Shown one piece after another: positions 17,163-26,439 of a stretch of 64,000 nt of DNA. The position numbers and the translations under genes were made by a program. The first letter of the stretch is position 1. Each line of letters starts with the position of its first letter. The notes below the pieces were generated by a model. The model saw only the letters and a program-made list of their open reading frames with translations, was not told where the DNA came from and ran no database searches. The DNA comes from Polaromonas sp. (GTDB lineage Bacteria; Pseudomonadota; Gammaproteobacteria; Burkholderiales; Burkholderiaceae_C), in contig JAAFJR010000001.1 of the NCBI GenBank assembly GCA_013298945.1, forward strand, positions 372,001 to 436,000, given 5' to 3'.

Positions 17163-18038
17163 ATGAAATGGGAAGGCAACCGAGAGTCTGACAACGTCGA
17201 AGACCGCCGTGGAAGTGGTGGCGGAGGCGGTGGGGGCGGCGGGCTGTTTGGCAGCAAGTTCGGCATTGGCTCCATCATCATCGCGCTGGCGGCGTCGTAC
17301 TTTTTGGGCATCAACCCACTGACCGTGCTTGGCTTCTTGGGCGGTGGCGATGCGCCACAAGTGCAGCAAGGCCCCGCAACCAAGCCACCGGCTACAGATA
17401 TGCAGGCCAAGTTTGTGTCGGTCGTGCTGGCTGATACCGAAGACGTTTGGGGCGATGTGTTCACCAAAGGCGGTGCCAAATACAGCCCACCCAAGCTTGT
17501 GATTTTCCGTGGCTCAACACCTACGCCGTGTGGTGCTGGCCAAGCGGCGATGGGACCGTTTTATTGCCCAGCAGATCAAAAAGTTTATATCGATTTGAGC
17601 TTTTTTGACACCTTGAAACGCCAGCTTGGCGCAGGTGGCGATTTTGCACAGGCTTATGTGGTTGCCCATGAAGTGGGTCACCATGTGCAAAACCTTTTGG
17701 GCGTGAATGACAAAGTTGAACAGGCACGTCGCCGTTTGAGCGAGCGCGAAAACAATGCCTTGTCTGTCCGTGTGGAATTACAAGCCGACTGCTACGCTGG
17801 TTTGTGGGCTAAAAAAGCCAACGAATCGCGCCAAATCTTGCAGTCTGGTGACATTGAAGAGGCGATGAACGCGGCAGCTAAAATTGGTGACGATGCTTTG
17901 CAGCGCCAATCTACTGGACAAGTACGCCCTGATAGCTTCACGCACGGCACCAGCGCCCAGCGTGCCAAGTGGTTCAATGTGGGTTTGCAAACGGGTAGTG
18001 TGAAGAGCTGCGATACGTTTAGCACGCGCGATTTGTAA
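17163..18038 (+). CDS. YpfJ-family neutral zinc metallopeptidase
   Basis: Membrane-anchored predicted metallopeptidase of the KPN_02809/YpfJ family, cellular role unknown. The N-terminus is hydrophilic and carries a run of glycines (residues about 20-27, coded by GGC/GGT/GGG), then a single transmembrane helix IGSIIIALAASYFLGINPLT near 36-55. The zinc site VVAHEVGHHVQNLLGV lies at about 167-182, and a downstream ELQADCYAGLWA near 203 supplies the third ligand. The length of 291 residues is typical. A good AGGAGTACGCGT precedes the ATG. It lies 66 bases from dcd and may be cotranscribed with it; a weak terminator follows. Confidence 0.9.
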   Translation: MKWEGNRESDNVEDRRGSGGGGGGGGGLFGSKFGIGSIIIALAASYFLGINPLTVLGFLGGGDAPQVQQGPATKPPATDMQAKFVSVVLADTEDVWGDVFTKGGAKYSPPKLVIFRGSTPTPCGAGQAAMGPFYCPADQKVYIDLSFFDTLKRQLGAGGDFAQAYVVAHEVGHHVQNLLGVNDKVEQARRRLSERENNALSVRVELQADCYAGLWAKKANESRQILQSGDIEEAMNAAAKIGDDALQRQSTGQVRPDSFTHGTSAQRAKWFNVGLQTGSVKSCDTFSTRDL

Positions 18039-18081
18039 ATTTGCAAAGACGCCCGTCCCGCCTTTAAGAGACGAAACGACC

Positions 18082-18120
18082 AAGCGATTAACTGTTTTTT
18101 TATCCAGTCGATCGCTTTTT
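18082..18120 (+). terminator. Probable terminator after the metallopeptidase gene
   Basis: AAGCGAT and ACTG pair with CAGT and ATCGCTT around a T-rich loop, with a two-base bulge, and the stem ends in a run of T residues. It sits 43 bases after the stop and 40 before rhlE. The mismatches and unusually T-rich loop lower the certainty. Confidence 0.5.
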
Positions 18121-18159
18121 TCACGTCTGTCACAACAAAATGCGACAATAGAGGGCTAA

Positions 18160-19746
18160 ATGACCTCATCTTTTTCACAACTATCGCTAGCCCCGTCGCT
18201 GGCACGCGCCGTAGCCGATATGGGCTACGAAACCATGACACCCATCCAAGCACAGGCCATTCCTGTGGTTTTGGAAGGCAGAGACGTGATGGGCGCTGCC
18301 CAAACCGGAACTGGCAAAACGGCTGCCTTCTCTTTGCCGCTGATTCAACGCATGTTGAAGCACGAAAACGCCTCCACCTCACCCGCTCGTCACCCCGTGC
18401 GCGCCTTGGTGCTGCTGCCCACGCGTGAGCTGGCTGACCAAGTCGCCCAACAAGTCAAAGCCTACGCCAAGTACACCAACATCCGCAGCGCGGTTGTGTT
18501 TGGCGGCATGGACATGAAGCCGCAAACGATTGAACTGAAAGCTGGCGTCGAGATTTTGGTTGCTACCCCAGGCCGTTTGTTAGATCACATTGAAGCCAAA
18601 AACTGCGTCTTGAACCAAGTTGAATATGTGGTGTTGGACGAAGCCGACCGCATGTTGGACATCGGCTTTTTGCCCGATTTAGAGCGGATTTTGAGCTTTC
18701 TGCCCAAGCAACGCACGACGCTTTTGTTCTCAGCTACGTTTTCGCCAGAAATCAAACGCTTGTCTAGCAGCTATTTGCAAAACCCCGTCACCATCGAGGT
18801 GGCGCGGCCGAACCAAACCGCGTCAACCGTTAAACAGCACTTTTTCAGCACGCCAACCGATGAAAAATTGCATGCTTTAACGGCATTGTTGAAGCAAAAA
18901 GAGATCAAGCAAGCCTTTGTCTTTGTGAACAGCAAACTGGGCTGTGCGCGTTTAGCACGCTCGCTGGAGAAATTTGGCCTCAAAGCCACCGCTTTGCATG
19001 GCGACAAGAGCCAAGACGAGCGATTAAAGGCATTAGAGGCTTTTAAATCGGGTGAGGTTGACTTGCTGGTCGCAACCGACGTGGCTGCACGCGGTTTGGA
19101 TATCAAAGACGTGCCAGCTGTATTTAACTTTGATTTGCCGTTTAATGCTGAAGACTACGTGCACCGAATTGGTCGCACAGGCCGTGCTGGTGCATCAGGT
19201 GTTGCTATTAGCTTTGTAGCGCCAAGTGATGGTCGTTTAGTGGTTGATTTAGAGAAATTACTCAAAACCAAAATCGAACTCGAAGGTATTGAGTACCCAG
19301 AAAACTTGCCAGACATTCGTAAACAAGGCCGCATCAACGATGGTCGTCGCATGTATTCTGAAGACGGTGATAGCAATGGCGAAGGCAGCAGCAGGTCAAA
19401 CCGCAACAGCAGCCGTGACCGCAGCGGTAGAGATGATTCGCAAAGCCAAGCTGATCGCGGAGAACGCTACGCGTTCAAAGGCCCAAAACCAAAAGCCCAC
19501 GATCCGTTTTTCGACAAGCCTTACGAATCCGCACCCGCTACAGCTTCGGCTGATGGCGCAGCCGTTGCACCAACACCCGCTTGGGAAGCTGCGGTAAAAG
19601 CCAGCCCTGCACGCGCAGGAAAATCAGCCAATATTCGCTCTAAAAAGCGTGTGGCAGCTTTGTTTAAAGCGATTGCTGAGCCTATCGTTGAGTCCCTACC
19701 TGAGCCAATAGCTGAGCCCAAGCAAGAAATTGCCGAAATCAACTAG
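18160..19746 (+). CDS. rhlE: DEAD-box RNA helicase, RhlE type (paralogue 1)
   Basis: ATP-dependent RNA helicase of the RhlE group, associated with rRNA maturation and RNA decay. Core motifs appear in order: Q motif TPIQAQAIP near 28, Walker [16 protein letters not shown] near 47, PTRELADQVAQQ, TPGRLLDHIE, DEAD in [14 protein letters not shown] near 162, SATFSPEIKRL, then in domain 2 FVNSKLGCARLAR, ATDVAARGLDIK and [13 protein letters not shown]. The C-terminal tail from about residue 400 is low-complexity and polar (NSSRDRSGRDDSQSQADRGE), ending in a Glu/Pro/Ile-rich segment. A second RhlE is encoded at 48.8-50.6 kb. It is convergent with apaH. Confidence 0.93.
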   Translation: MTSSFSQLSLAPSLARAVADMGYETMTPIQAQAIPVVLEGRDVMGAAQTGTGKTAAFSLPLIQRMLKHENASTSPARHPVRALVLLPTRELADQVAQQVKAYAKYTNIRSAVVFGGMDMKPQTIELKAGVEILVATPGRLLDHIEAKNCVLNQVEYVVLDEADRMLDIGFLPDLERILSFLPKQRTTLLFSATFSPEIKRLSSSYLQNPVTIEVARPNQTASTVKQHFFSTPTDEKLHALTALLKQKEIKQAFVFVNSKLGCARLARSLEKFGLKATALHGDKSQDERLKALEAFKSGEVDLLVATDVAARGLDIKDVPAVFNFDLPFNAEDYVHRIGRTGRAGASGVAISFVAPSDGRLVVDLEKLLKTKIELEGIEYPENLPDIRKQGRINDGRRMYSEDGDSNGEGSSRSNRNSSRDRSGRDDSQSQADRGERYAFKGPKPKAHDPFFDKPYESAPATASADGAAVAPTPAWEAAVKASPARAGKSANIRSKKRVAALFKAIAEPIVESLPEPIAEPKQEIAEIN

Positions 19747-19753
19747 GTTTTCC

Positions 19754-20623
19754 TTATTGCTTAGGTTTTTGCGCTTGCTCGCATTCAACGTGAATCAATT
19801 CATGTTCTGATGCGCCTGTGTCGTCTAGACGAAGCGCATTCAAGCAACCACCCCAGACGCAGCCCCCATCGAGTGCCAGCACATCCGGTCGGTTCAGCCA
19901 ACCCAGCGTTGACCAATGGCCAAACGCCACGGTGATGTCTTTGGTGGCTCTGTTCGGCACATCAAACCACGGCATATAGCCGGCAGGTGCTGCATTTGCG
20001 CTGTCTTTGGTGGCAAATTCCATGTGTCCATCTGCTGTGCTAAACCGCAAACGAGTGAGGGCGTTGAAAATGACGCGGTAACGTGCTGTTCCCGTTAAAT
20101 CATCGTTCCATACATCAGGTTCGTCGCCATACATATCTCGTAAAAATTCGCTTAATTCAGCTGGAGATGCTGCGCGTAAAATGGTTTCTACTTCGTTGGC
20201 ATATGCTATTGTATTTATAGCATTCCAGGCAGGTAATACGCCGGCATGAACCATTAGTAGAGGGTTATATTGTGTATATTTTGGAGATTGATAAAACATC
20301 GCCATGTTTTGATGCTTCAGCCAATACATCAATTCTGGCAACTTGGGTGATTGCAAAATTTCAGTCAAGGTGTCTTTACGGTGCGGCTGCCGAACACCAT
20401 GTGCTATTGCCAATAAGTTCAGGTCGTGGTTACCAAGCAAACATTGCGCAGCATTGCCGTAATTCATCAAACGCTCTAAAACAGCTAGAGATTCTGCCCC
20501 GCGGTTGACCAAATCGCCTAAAAAGAACAGCACATCACGGCTGGGAGAAAAATCAATTTTTGAGAGCAATCGCCCTAATGCGCTGTCACAGCCTTGCAAG
20601 TCGCCAATCAAGTAGTTTGCCAT
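19754..20623 (-). CDS. apaH: Symmetrical bis(5'-nucleosyl)-tetraphosphatase
   Basis: Hydrolyses Ap4A to two ADP, controlling alarmone-like dinucleotides and Np4 RNA caps. Calcineurin-like metallophosphatase motifs are present: YLIGDLQGCDSALGRLL near 4-20 (GDxxG), LFFLGDLVNRGAESL near 33 (GDxxxRG), CLLGNHDLNLLAIA near 61 (GNHD/H) and the later MVHAGVLPAWNAI near 128 and FGHWSTLGW. At 289 residues it matches E. coli ApaH. The HAGVLPAW region coincides with a weak copy of the dispersed element without lengthening the protein, and could simply be convergence. It faces rhlE convergently and is divergent from the PaeA-like gene with only 31 bases between starts. Confidence 0.95.
   Translation of the reverse strand: MANYLIGDLQGCDSALGRLLSKIDFSPSRDVLFFLGDLVNRGAESLAVLERLMNYGNAAQCLLGNHDLNLLAIAHGVRQPHRKDTLTEILQSPKLPELMYWLKHQNMAMFYQSPKYTQYNPLLMVHAGVLPAWNAINTIAYANEVETILRAASPAELSEFLRDMYGDEPDVWNDDLTGTARYRVIFNALTRLRFSTADGHMEFATKDSANAAPAGYMPWFDVPNRATKDITVAFGHWSTLGWLNRPDVLALDGGCVWGGCLNALRLDDTGASEHELIHVECEQAQKPKQ
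20204..20245 (-). repeat. Weak dispersed-element match (inside apaH)
   Basis: On the minus strand GCCGGCGTATTACCTGCCT is followed five bases later by GCTATAAATACAATAGCA, with the same spacing as the family and roughly three quarters of positions matching. It overlaps the conserved HAG motif of ApaH, so chance or convergence is a real possibility. Confidence 0.45.
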
Positions 20624-20654
20624 CAGTTATTATCTCGTCTATGGATGGAGTGTT

Positions 20655-21953
20655 ATGGATTTAATCTTGATTTTAGTGTTGACACTGTTCAACGCTGTCT
20701 TTGCCATGTCGGAAATGGCGTTGACAGCCAGCAAAAAAGCGCGTTTGGCAGCCATGGCCGAGGCGGGAGACAAGGGTGCTGCAAAGGCGCTGGCCTTGAT
20801 GGATCAACCCACGCATTTTTTATCAACGGTGCAAGTCGGCATCACTTCCATCGGCATGTTGAACGGTATTGTGGGCGAAGCAGCGTTCTCTGAAGGCGTC
20901 TCTTTGTTTCTGCAAAGTTTTGGTACAACGCCAAAAATTGCGAGTGTCGCAGCAACAACCATCGTTGTCGTCGTTATCACCTTCATCACCCTGATATTTG
21001 GTGAACTTGTTCCTAAGCGCATCGGTCAATTGCATCCTGAAGCGGTAGCAAGACTTATTTCTCGACCCATGAGTGCTATTGCAACAATAGCAGCACCTTT
21101 CGTAAAATTACTGGCTACATGCACACAAGGCATTCTTAAACTGCTCCGTTTTGACGTGCATGCCGTACGCAGCGTGACGGAAGAGGAAATCACCGCGAGC
21201 TTGGAAGAAGGCGTTGATGCAGGTTTGATCGAAGAGCATGAGCACCAAATGGTACGCAATGTGTTTCATCTTGACGACAGACCACTCACATCGCTGATGA
21301 TTCCGCGCATGGATATTGCGTGGCTGGGGGCGCAGCTCACCGTTGCACAGGCGCTTCAGCAAATTGGCGAGCATGAAGCGCATGCCAGCCATTCGTGGTA
21401 CCCCGTGTGTCGTGGTGGGTTAGACCATGTGGTGGGGGTGATCAGTGTGGCGAAGTTGCTGGCTACTCAAGAAGCGGAGAAAACCATTGAGTTGCTTGCG
21501 CTCCCCGCATCTTTTGTACCAGAAACTCTGACAGGTATGGAAGTTTTGGAACAGTTTCGACAACGCTCAGAACGCATCGTGATGGTGGTGGACGAATACG
21601 GTGAAGTACAGGGTTTGATGACCCCGCGCGATATGCTGGAAGCCATCACCGGTGAATTACGACCGAATGCCCAAGTAGATGCATGGGCGACGCACAGCGA
21701 CGATGGCACGTGGTTGCTAGATGGCTTGATGCCCTTGGCCGAGCTTCGCTCACGCTTGGAAATCAAACAGCTCCCTGACGAAGACAAAGGCCGCTACAAC
21801 ACCGTAGGCGGCTTGTTGATGTCTGTATCTGGTCGGTTGCCAGTTGTGGGCGAGCGCATTATCTGCGAGGGTTGGGAGTTTGAAGTGCTGGCGCTAGAAG
21901 GGCGAAGGATTGATAAATTACAGGCGAGACCGTTAACTGATATTCAAAGTTAA
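20655..21953 (+). CDS. CNNM/CorC-type membrane protein with CBS pair (PaeA/YtfL-like)
   Basis: A 432-residue inner-membrane protein of the HlyC/CorC family. An N-terminal DUF21/CNNM domain (about 1-190) has three to four helices, including AMSEMALTASKKARLAAMAE near 16. A central CBS pair (about 205-330; MIPRMDIAWLGAQLTVAQAL, VGVISVAKLLA, MVVDEYGEVQGLMTPRDML) follows, then a C-terminal CorC_HlyC domain (DDGTWLLDGLMPLAELRSRL). Salmonella PaeA/YtfL exports putrescine and cadaverine, while other members move magnesium or cobalt; the substrate here is inferred at best. The short 31-base gap to the divergent apaH start must contain at least one promoter. Confidence 0.85.
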   Translation: MDLILILVLTLFNAVFAMSEMALTASKKARLAAMAEAGDKGAAKALALMDQPTHFLSTVQVGITSIGMLNGIVGEAAFSEGVSLFLQSFGTTPKIASVAATTIVVVVITFITLIFGELVPKRIGQLHPEAVARLISRPMSAIATIAAPFVKLLATCTQGILKLLRFDVHAVRSVTEEEITASLEEGVDAGLIEEHEHQMVRNVFHLDDRPLTSLMIPRMDIAWLGAQLTVAQALQQIGEHEAHASHSWYPVCRGGLDHVVGVISVAKLLATQEAEKTIELLALPASFVPETLTGMEVLEQFRQRSERIVMVVDEYGEVQGLMTPRDMLEAITGELRPNAQVDAWATHSDDGTWLLDGLMPLAELRSRLEIKQLPDEDKGRYNTVGGLLMSVSGRLPVVGERIICEGWEFEVLALEGRRIDKLQARPLTDIQS

Positions 21954-21979
21954 GCTAGCTAAGATTAAGCTAACTACGA

Positions 21980-22984
21980 TTAGTCACTTTTTATCGCTGT
22001 AGCTGCAATATCGAGCGAACGTAAGCGCAGCGCAGGGTCAAAAACGTCACACACCAGCATGAATTCATCCGCTTGCGTGGCCTCAGCCATAGCTGTTAAA
22101 CCCGCTTTCACGGTGTCAATTCCGCCCACCACAGCGCACGCCAAGAAGTCAGCGATGGCGGTACGTTCTTGCAAGTGGCGTTGCGCCATGTAGTTTTCAA
22201 CTGGTGGCAAAAGTTTGCGTCTGTCACCCGTCAAAATACCCAAAACGCGCTGGTAAGTGCTGCTGGCAAGATACTGTGCTTCGTCATCTGTAGGTGCTGC
22301 TATCAACTGCAAGCCAACAACGACATACGGTTTTGCAAGCGTTTCAGATGGCCGAAAATTTGAGCGATATACATCCAAAGCTTGTAGTAATAAACGTGGC
22401 GCAAAGTGAGACGCAAAGGCATAAGGCAAGCCGCGTTCAGCAGCCAGTTTTGCGGAAAACAAGCTAGAGCCCAGCAGCCAAATCGGCACATTCGTACCCG
22501 CGCCAGGCATCGCAATCAAGCGCTGTCCAGCTTGCGGCGCTGACAGCAAATGCTGAAGCTCTGCCACATCACGGGGAAAATCACCTTCGGTTTCCACGCG
22601 GTCACGTCGCAGCGCCCGCATTGTGGCTTGGTCTGTGCCGGGAGCGCGCCCCAAGCCCAAATCAATGCGGTTCGGGTACAGCTCAGCCAAAGTCCCAAAC
22701 GCCTCCGCAACCACCAGCGGCGCATGGTTAGGCAGCATGATGCCACCAGAGCCGACGCGAATCGTCTTCGTGCCACCTGCCAAATGCCCCACCAAAACCG
22801 CAGTGGCCGAGCTGGCAATACCCGCCATATTGTGATGCTCTGCCACCCAGTAGCGTTTGAAGCCAAGGGATTCAACATGTTGCGCCGTATGAAGCGCAAT
22901 TTTCAGCGCATCCCCCACCGTGCCGCCTTCTCGCACGGCTACCAGGTCGAGCATGGATAAAGCGATGTCGTGCAGTGGTTTCAT
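21980..22984 (-). CDS. LLM-class flavin-dependent oxidoreductase, YhbW-like
   Basis: Luciferase-like monooxygenase (334 residues), a TIM barrel that uses reduced FMN or F420; in Proteobacteria FMN is expected. Signatures are the N-terminal [37 protein letters not shown] near 43, [19 protein letters not shown] near 77 and [13 protein letters not shown] near 107. The C-terminal [12 protein letters not shown]-like segment ([20 protein letters not shown]) belongs to the 'alkanal monooxygenase-like' clade. The substrate is unknown. No partner flavin reductase is adjacent. It is 43 bases downstream of pepN on the same strand and may be the last gene of the prfB-HAD-pepN run. Confidence 0.85.
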   Translation of the reverse strand: MKPLHDIALSMLDLVAVREGGTVGDALKIALHTAQHVESLGFKRYWVAEHHNMAGIASSATAVLVGHLAGGTKTIRVGSGGIMLPNHAPLVVAEAFGTLAELYPNRIDLGLGRAPGTDQATMRALRRDRVETEGDFPRDVAELQHLLSAPQAGQRLIAMPGAGTNVPIWLLGSSLFSAKLAAERGLPYAFASHFAPRLLLQALDVYRSNFRPSETLAKPYVVVGLQLIAAPTDDEAQYLASSTYQRVLGILTGDRRKLLPPVENYMAQRHLQERTAIADFLACAVVGGIDTVKAGLTAMAEATQADEFMLVCDVFDPALRLRSLDIAATAIKSD

Positions 22985-23027
22985 GGTGAGTTTTATCGTG
23001 GTTGATTGACTGGCGTCATTCGCTAAA

Positions 23028-25766
23028 TTAGTCTGCCAAAGCCCGCGAAATCACTTCTCGTGTGTCGTTGCTCAAATCTTTTTTCGCCGCCACACGTGCA
23101 ATCGCAGTTTGCGCTGCACTGCGGTAGGGTTCAGCCAGTTTCTTCCAACGGTCTAAAGCACGCGCCAAACGGGCAGCGACTTGCGGGTTAAAGCTGTCTA
23201 GCTCAATCACTCGGTCACTCCAAAACACATAGCCGGCTGCATCTGCACGGTGGAAAGCACCGGGGTTGGCGCTGCAGTAGCTGAAGGTCACGCTACGTGC
23301 GCGGTTTGGGTTTTTTAGGTTGAAATCTGGCAAAGTCATTAATTGACGAACGATGGGCAAGATGTTGCCACCATCATCAGGCGCACCTGCTTGCAGGGAG
23401 AACCATTTATCCAAAACCAGTGGTTCATTTTTAAACATGGCATGGAATTGAGCCAACGCAGGTGTTGCCAAAGCATGGCCAGCGTTCACGAGCGCGCTTA
23501 GAGCATTGAACCTGTCGGTCATATTGCCAGCGTCTTTAAACCGCTGTAACGCTTTATCTGGCCAAACGGAATCGCAGGATGCTTTAGCCGCCAAGCACAA
23601 ATTCGCCAAAGCCATGCCAGCCAAAGCACGGCGACCGCTGGCATAGGCATCTGGTGTGTACGCGCCATTGTTGTGATGCGCATCGAACGCCCATTGCCAA
23701 TCAGCTTGCAAGGCGGTAGCAATCTGCAATCTAAGCTCTTGACGAACGGCATGGATGCGTTGCGGGTCAACCATGTCTAGTTGCTCTGCGATGTAGCTCT
23801 CGGAAGGCAGCGTCAGCACCAACTCTTTGAAGGCCGCATCCAAGGCGGGATCACGCAATAGTTTGCGCATCGCTTCAATATAGCTCTGTAGGGTAGTATT
23901 TACGATAGTAGCCGACGTATTCATTGGCTCATTAGCTATCAAATAAATAGCTATTTTTAAGCCTAAACGTTGCCCAGCTTCCCAGCGGCAAAAAGGGTCA
24001 GTGTCGTGAGCTAACAATGTTAAAAGTTCAGCTTCGGTGTACGCATACTCCAAAATAATCGGTGCGCTGAAGCCACGCAACAGAGACGGCACGGGCTGAG
24101 CATCGACATTGATAAAGCTCATCGTTTGACTGCTTTGCGTCAATACAATGGTGCGGCTCCCCGAAGTTGCAGAGGTTTCATCACTAAGTTGCACAGGCAA
24201 TTCAACACCTTCGCTGCTTAATAAACCTAAGGTGAACGGAATCACAAATGGTTCATTGCCAGCTTTTAAATGCTGTGTGAATGTGATGCTGTAAGTGCGT
24301 GCTGTCGCGTCATACACGCCGCTGGCTTGCACGCGCGGTGTGCCCGACTGGCTGTACCAGCGTTTGAATTGGAGCAAATGGCGGTCAAGCTCAGAATTAG
24401 GATTGGCAGATGCAATTGCCAAAGCAAAGTCATCACACGTGACCGCTTGGCCATCAAAACGTTCAAAATAACGTTTCATGCCTTTTGCAAAACCTACTTG
24501 CCCGCTTGGTGAGTCTGGAGAGCTCACCAAAGTTTGCATCATGCGCACCACTTCAGCACCTTTTTCGTAGATGGTTGCGGTGTAGAAGTTGCTGATTTCT
24601 ACATATTGGTCAGGCCGTACAGGGTGCGACATCGGCCCTGCGTCTTCCACAAACTGGGCTGCACGCAAACCGCGCACGTCTTCAATGCGTTTGACCGCGC
24701 GGGCAGAGGCGATACCTGCCATGTCTTGTGAAAACTCTTGGTCACGGAAGACGGTCAGCCCCTCTTTGAGCGACAGCTGAAACCAATCACGGCAGGTGAT
24801 GCGGTTACCCGTCCAGTTGTGAAAATATTCATGACCGACAACTGATTCAATGTTGGCAAAATCCACATCGGTTGCCGTGGCTTGGCTGGCCAGCACGTAC
24901 TTGGTGTTGAAGATGTTGAGGCCCTTGTTTTCCATCGCCCCCATGTTGAAGTCGCTGGTTGCAACAATCATGAAGCGCTCTAAATCCAAGCTGAGGCCAA
25001 AGCGTGCTTCATCCCAAGCCACGCTGGCCATGAGTGAGTTCATGGCATGCTCGGTTTTCTCCAAATCTCCGGGGCGCACATAGACTTGTAGTAAATGTGT
25101 GTTGCCAGCGCGGGAGGTGATGCTTTGCTCGCGGCACACCAGTTGCCCAGCGACCAGGGCGAACAAATAGGCTGGTTTTTTGTGCGGATCAACCCACTTG
25201 GCAAAATGGCGATTTTCATTGCCAACGCCTTCTAAAATACCTTGTTCGACCAAATTGCCGTTAGATAGCAGCACGGGGTAAGCAGTTTTATCTGCGCGCA
25301 TCGTCACCGTGAAACTCGCCATAACATCGGGACGGTCTAAAAAGTAGGTGATGCGTCTAAAACCTTCGGCCTCGCACTGTGTGAAAAACGATTCGTTGCT
25401 GACGTACAAACCCATCAACTTGGTGTTTTTAGCGGGAGCGCAGGTGGTAAAAATCTCTAAATCAAACTCGTCTGGCAAGTTGTCCAAGACCAAACGACTA
25501 CCTTCCATCTTGAAGCTGCAACCTTGCCCGTTGACCAAAACGCGCGACAGATTTAGCTCATCGCCATCCAATTTGAGCGGCTGAGCATCTACTGCAGCGT
25601 TGCGGCGAATGTGCATTTTGTTCAGCACGCGGGTTTTTGCGGGGTCAAGATCAAAGGTTAAATCAACCGTATCAATCCAATACGCTGGCGCTGTGTAATC
25701 TAGGCGGTTGATCGTGATGGCTTGGCCTATACCTTCACCTGTTTCGTCGTTCTTATGCTGCAACAT
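23028..25766 (-). CDS. pepN: Aminopeptidase N (M1 family), carrying a dispersed element
   Basis: Zinc exopeptidase that removes N-terminal residues in the final stage of cytosolic protein turnover. The substrate-anchoring motif [20 protein letters not shown] lies at about 268-287 and the zinc site [20 protein letters not shown] at about 313-332, with [11 protein letters not shown] after it. The long alpha-helical C-terminal domain follows ([33 protein letters not shown] near 830). The length of 912 is slightly above the E. coli 870. Around residue 605-630 the helical domain contains [15 protein letters not shown], encoded by the element. The start overlaps the HAD gene end by 14 bases, which implies coupling. 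Confidence 0.95.
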   Translation of the reverse strand: MLQHKNDETGEGIGQAITINRLDYTAPAYWIDTVDLTFDLDPAKTRVLNKMHIRRNAAVDAQPLKLDGDELNLSRVLVNGQGCSFKMEGSRLVLDNLPDEFDLEIFTTCAPAKNTKLMGLYVSNESFFTQCEAEGFRRITYFLDRPDVMASFTVTMRADKTAYPVLLSNGNLVEQGILEGVGNENRHFAKWVDPHKKPAYLFALVAGQLVCREQSITSRAGNTHLLQVYVRPGDLEKTEHAMNSLMASVAWDEARFGLSLDLERFMIVATSDFNMGAMENKGLNIFNTKYVLASQATATDVDFANIESVVGHEYFHNWTGNRITCRDWFQLSLKEGLTVFRDQEFSQDMAGIASARAVKRIEDVRGLRAAQFVEDAGPMSHPVRPDQYVEISNFYTATIYEKGAEVVRMMQTLVSSPDSPSGQVGFAKGMKRYFERFDGQAVTCDDFALAIASANPNSELDRHLLQFKRWYSQSGTPRVQASGVYDATARTYSITFTQHLKAGNEPFVIPFTLGLLSSEGVELPVQLSDETSATSGSRTIVLTQSSQTMSFINVDAQPVPSLLRGFSAPIILEYAYTEAELLTLLAHDTDPFCRWEAGQRLGLKIAIYLIANEPMNTSATIVNTTLQSYIEAMRKLLRDPALDAAFKELVLTLPSESYIAEQLDMVDPQRIHAVRQELRLQIATALQADWQWAFDAHHNNGAYTPDAYASGRRALAGMALANLCLAAKASCDSVWPDKALQRFKDAGNMTDRFNALSALVNAGHALATPALAQFHAMFKNEPLVLDKWFSLQAGAPDDGGNILPIVRQLMTLPDFNLKNPNRARSVTFSYCSANPGAFHRADAAGYVFWSDRVIELDSFNPQVAARLARALDRWKKLAEPYRSAAQTAIARVAAKKDLSNDTREVISRALAD
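23909..23955 (+). repeat. Dispersed element copy (inside pepN)
   Basis: TAGCCGACGTATTCATTGGC followed by TAGCTATCAAATAAATAGCTA, the last part being a near-perfect palindrome. It is antisense to pepN and read as [15 protein letters not shown], the same frame as the other antisense copies. Confidence 0.85.
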
Positions 25767-26436
25767 GCAGATTCTCCAAAAAGTTGGTGTCTAATAATTC
25801 GTTGTAGTTAGCTACCGCAGCAATCACGTGTGGGCCAGCTAATTCTGCTGCCGAGTGCCCTGTACAAATCGCCACGGCACGCATACCAGCGCGACGTGCA
25901 GCTTCAATGCCAAAGGGAGCATCATCAAAGACTATACAGTCTATAGCCGGCGTATTTATTCGCTTGGCAGCTTCTAAAAATATAGCGGGTGTGGGTTTTC
26001 CGGTCAAACCTTCGTCACCTCGTGCAATCGCGTCTGGCGCGGGGTACATTTGCAAATGCTTCATGACAAATTCAACGTTATGAATATCTCCCGCCGTGCC
26101 CACTCCGATTTTTAAACCACGTGCCCGCGCTTGTGTGGCGAAGGTTTTAAAACCTGCCACTTCTTTAAAAACAGGGCCAAAAACGTCACGGTACAGCTGC
26201 TCTTTTTCATGCACCATTGCCCAAGCTACTGCCTCGTCCAAGTCAGGCTGATCCAGCAACACGCGCACACATTCCAAACCGGTGCGCCCTGTGGTGCGGC
26301 GCATGATTTCCTCAATGCTGAGTTTGACCTTGTGCTTTTCTGCAAATATCAACCAAGTCGACGCATGGTGCGGCATGGAATCAACCATGGTCCCATCCAT
26401 ATCAAAAATCAAGGCTTTTGTGGGCGTGCGATTCAA
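25753..26436 (-). CDS. HAD-superfamily phosphatase (beta-phosphoglucomutase-like)
   Basis: A 227-residue haloacid-dehalogenase-like hydrolase, subfamily IA with a helical cap, acting on an unknown small phosphorylated metabolite. Motif I, ALIFDMDGTMVDSMPHH, starts near residue 8 (nucleophile Asp). Motif II is in GVGTAGD near 115 and motifs III/IV in GKPTPAIFLEAAKRI and CIVFDDAPFGIEAARRAGM near 170-188. The stretch IFLEAAKRINTPAI in this conserved region is encoded by a close copy of the dispersed element, yet spacing to the DDA motif looks normal for the family. It starts three bases after the prfB stop and overlaps pepN, so prfB-HAD-pepN is an operon. Confidence 0.88.
   Translation of the reverse strand: MNRTPTKALIFDMDGTMVDSMPHHASTWLIFAEKHKVKLSIEEIMRRTTGRTGLECVRVLLDQPDLDEAVAWAMVHEKEQLYRDVFGPVFKEVAGFKTFATQARARGLKIGVGTAGDIHNVEFVMKHLQMYPAPDAIARGDEGLTGKPTPAIFLEAAKRINTPAIDCIVFDDAPFGIEAARRAGMRAVAICTGHSAAELAGPHVIAAVANYNELLDTNFLENLHVAA
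25944..25986 (+). repeat. Dispersed element copy (inside HAD hydrolase gene)
   Basis: TAGCCGGCGTATTTATTCGC followed by GGCAGCTTCTAAAAATATAGC. It differs from consensus at only a few positions. It is antisense to the gene and coincides with the IFLEAAKR segment between HAD motifs. Confidence 0.82.
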
Positions 26437-26439
26437 AAC

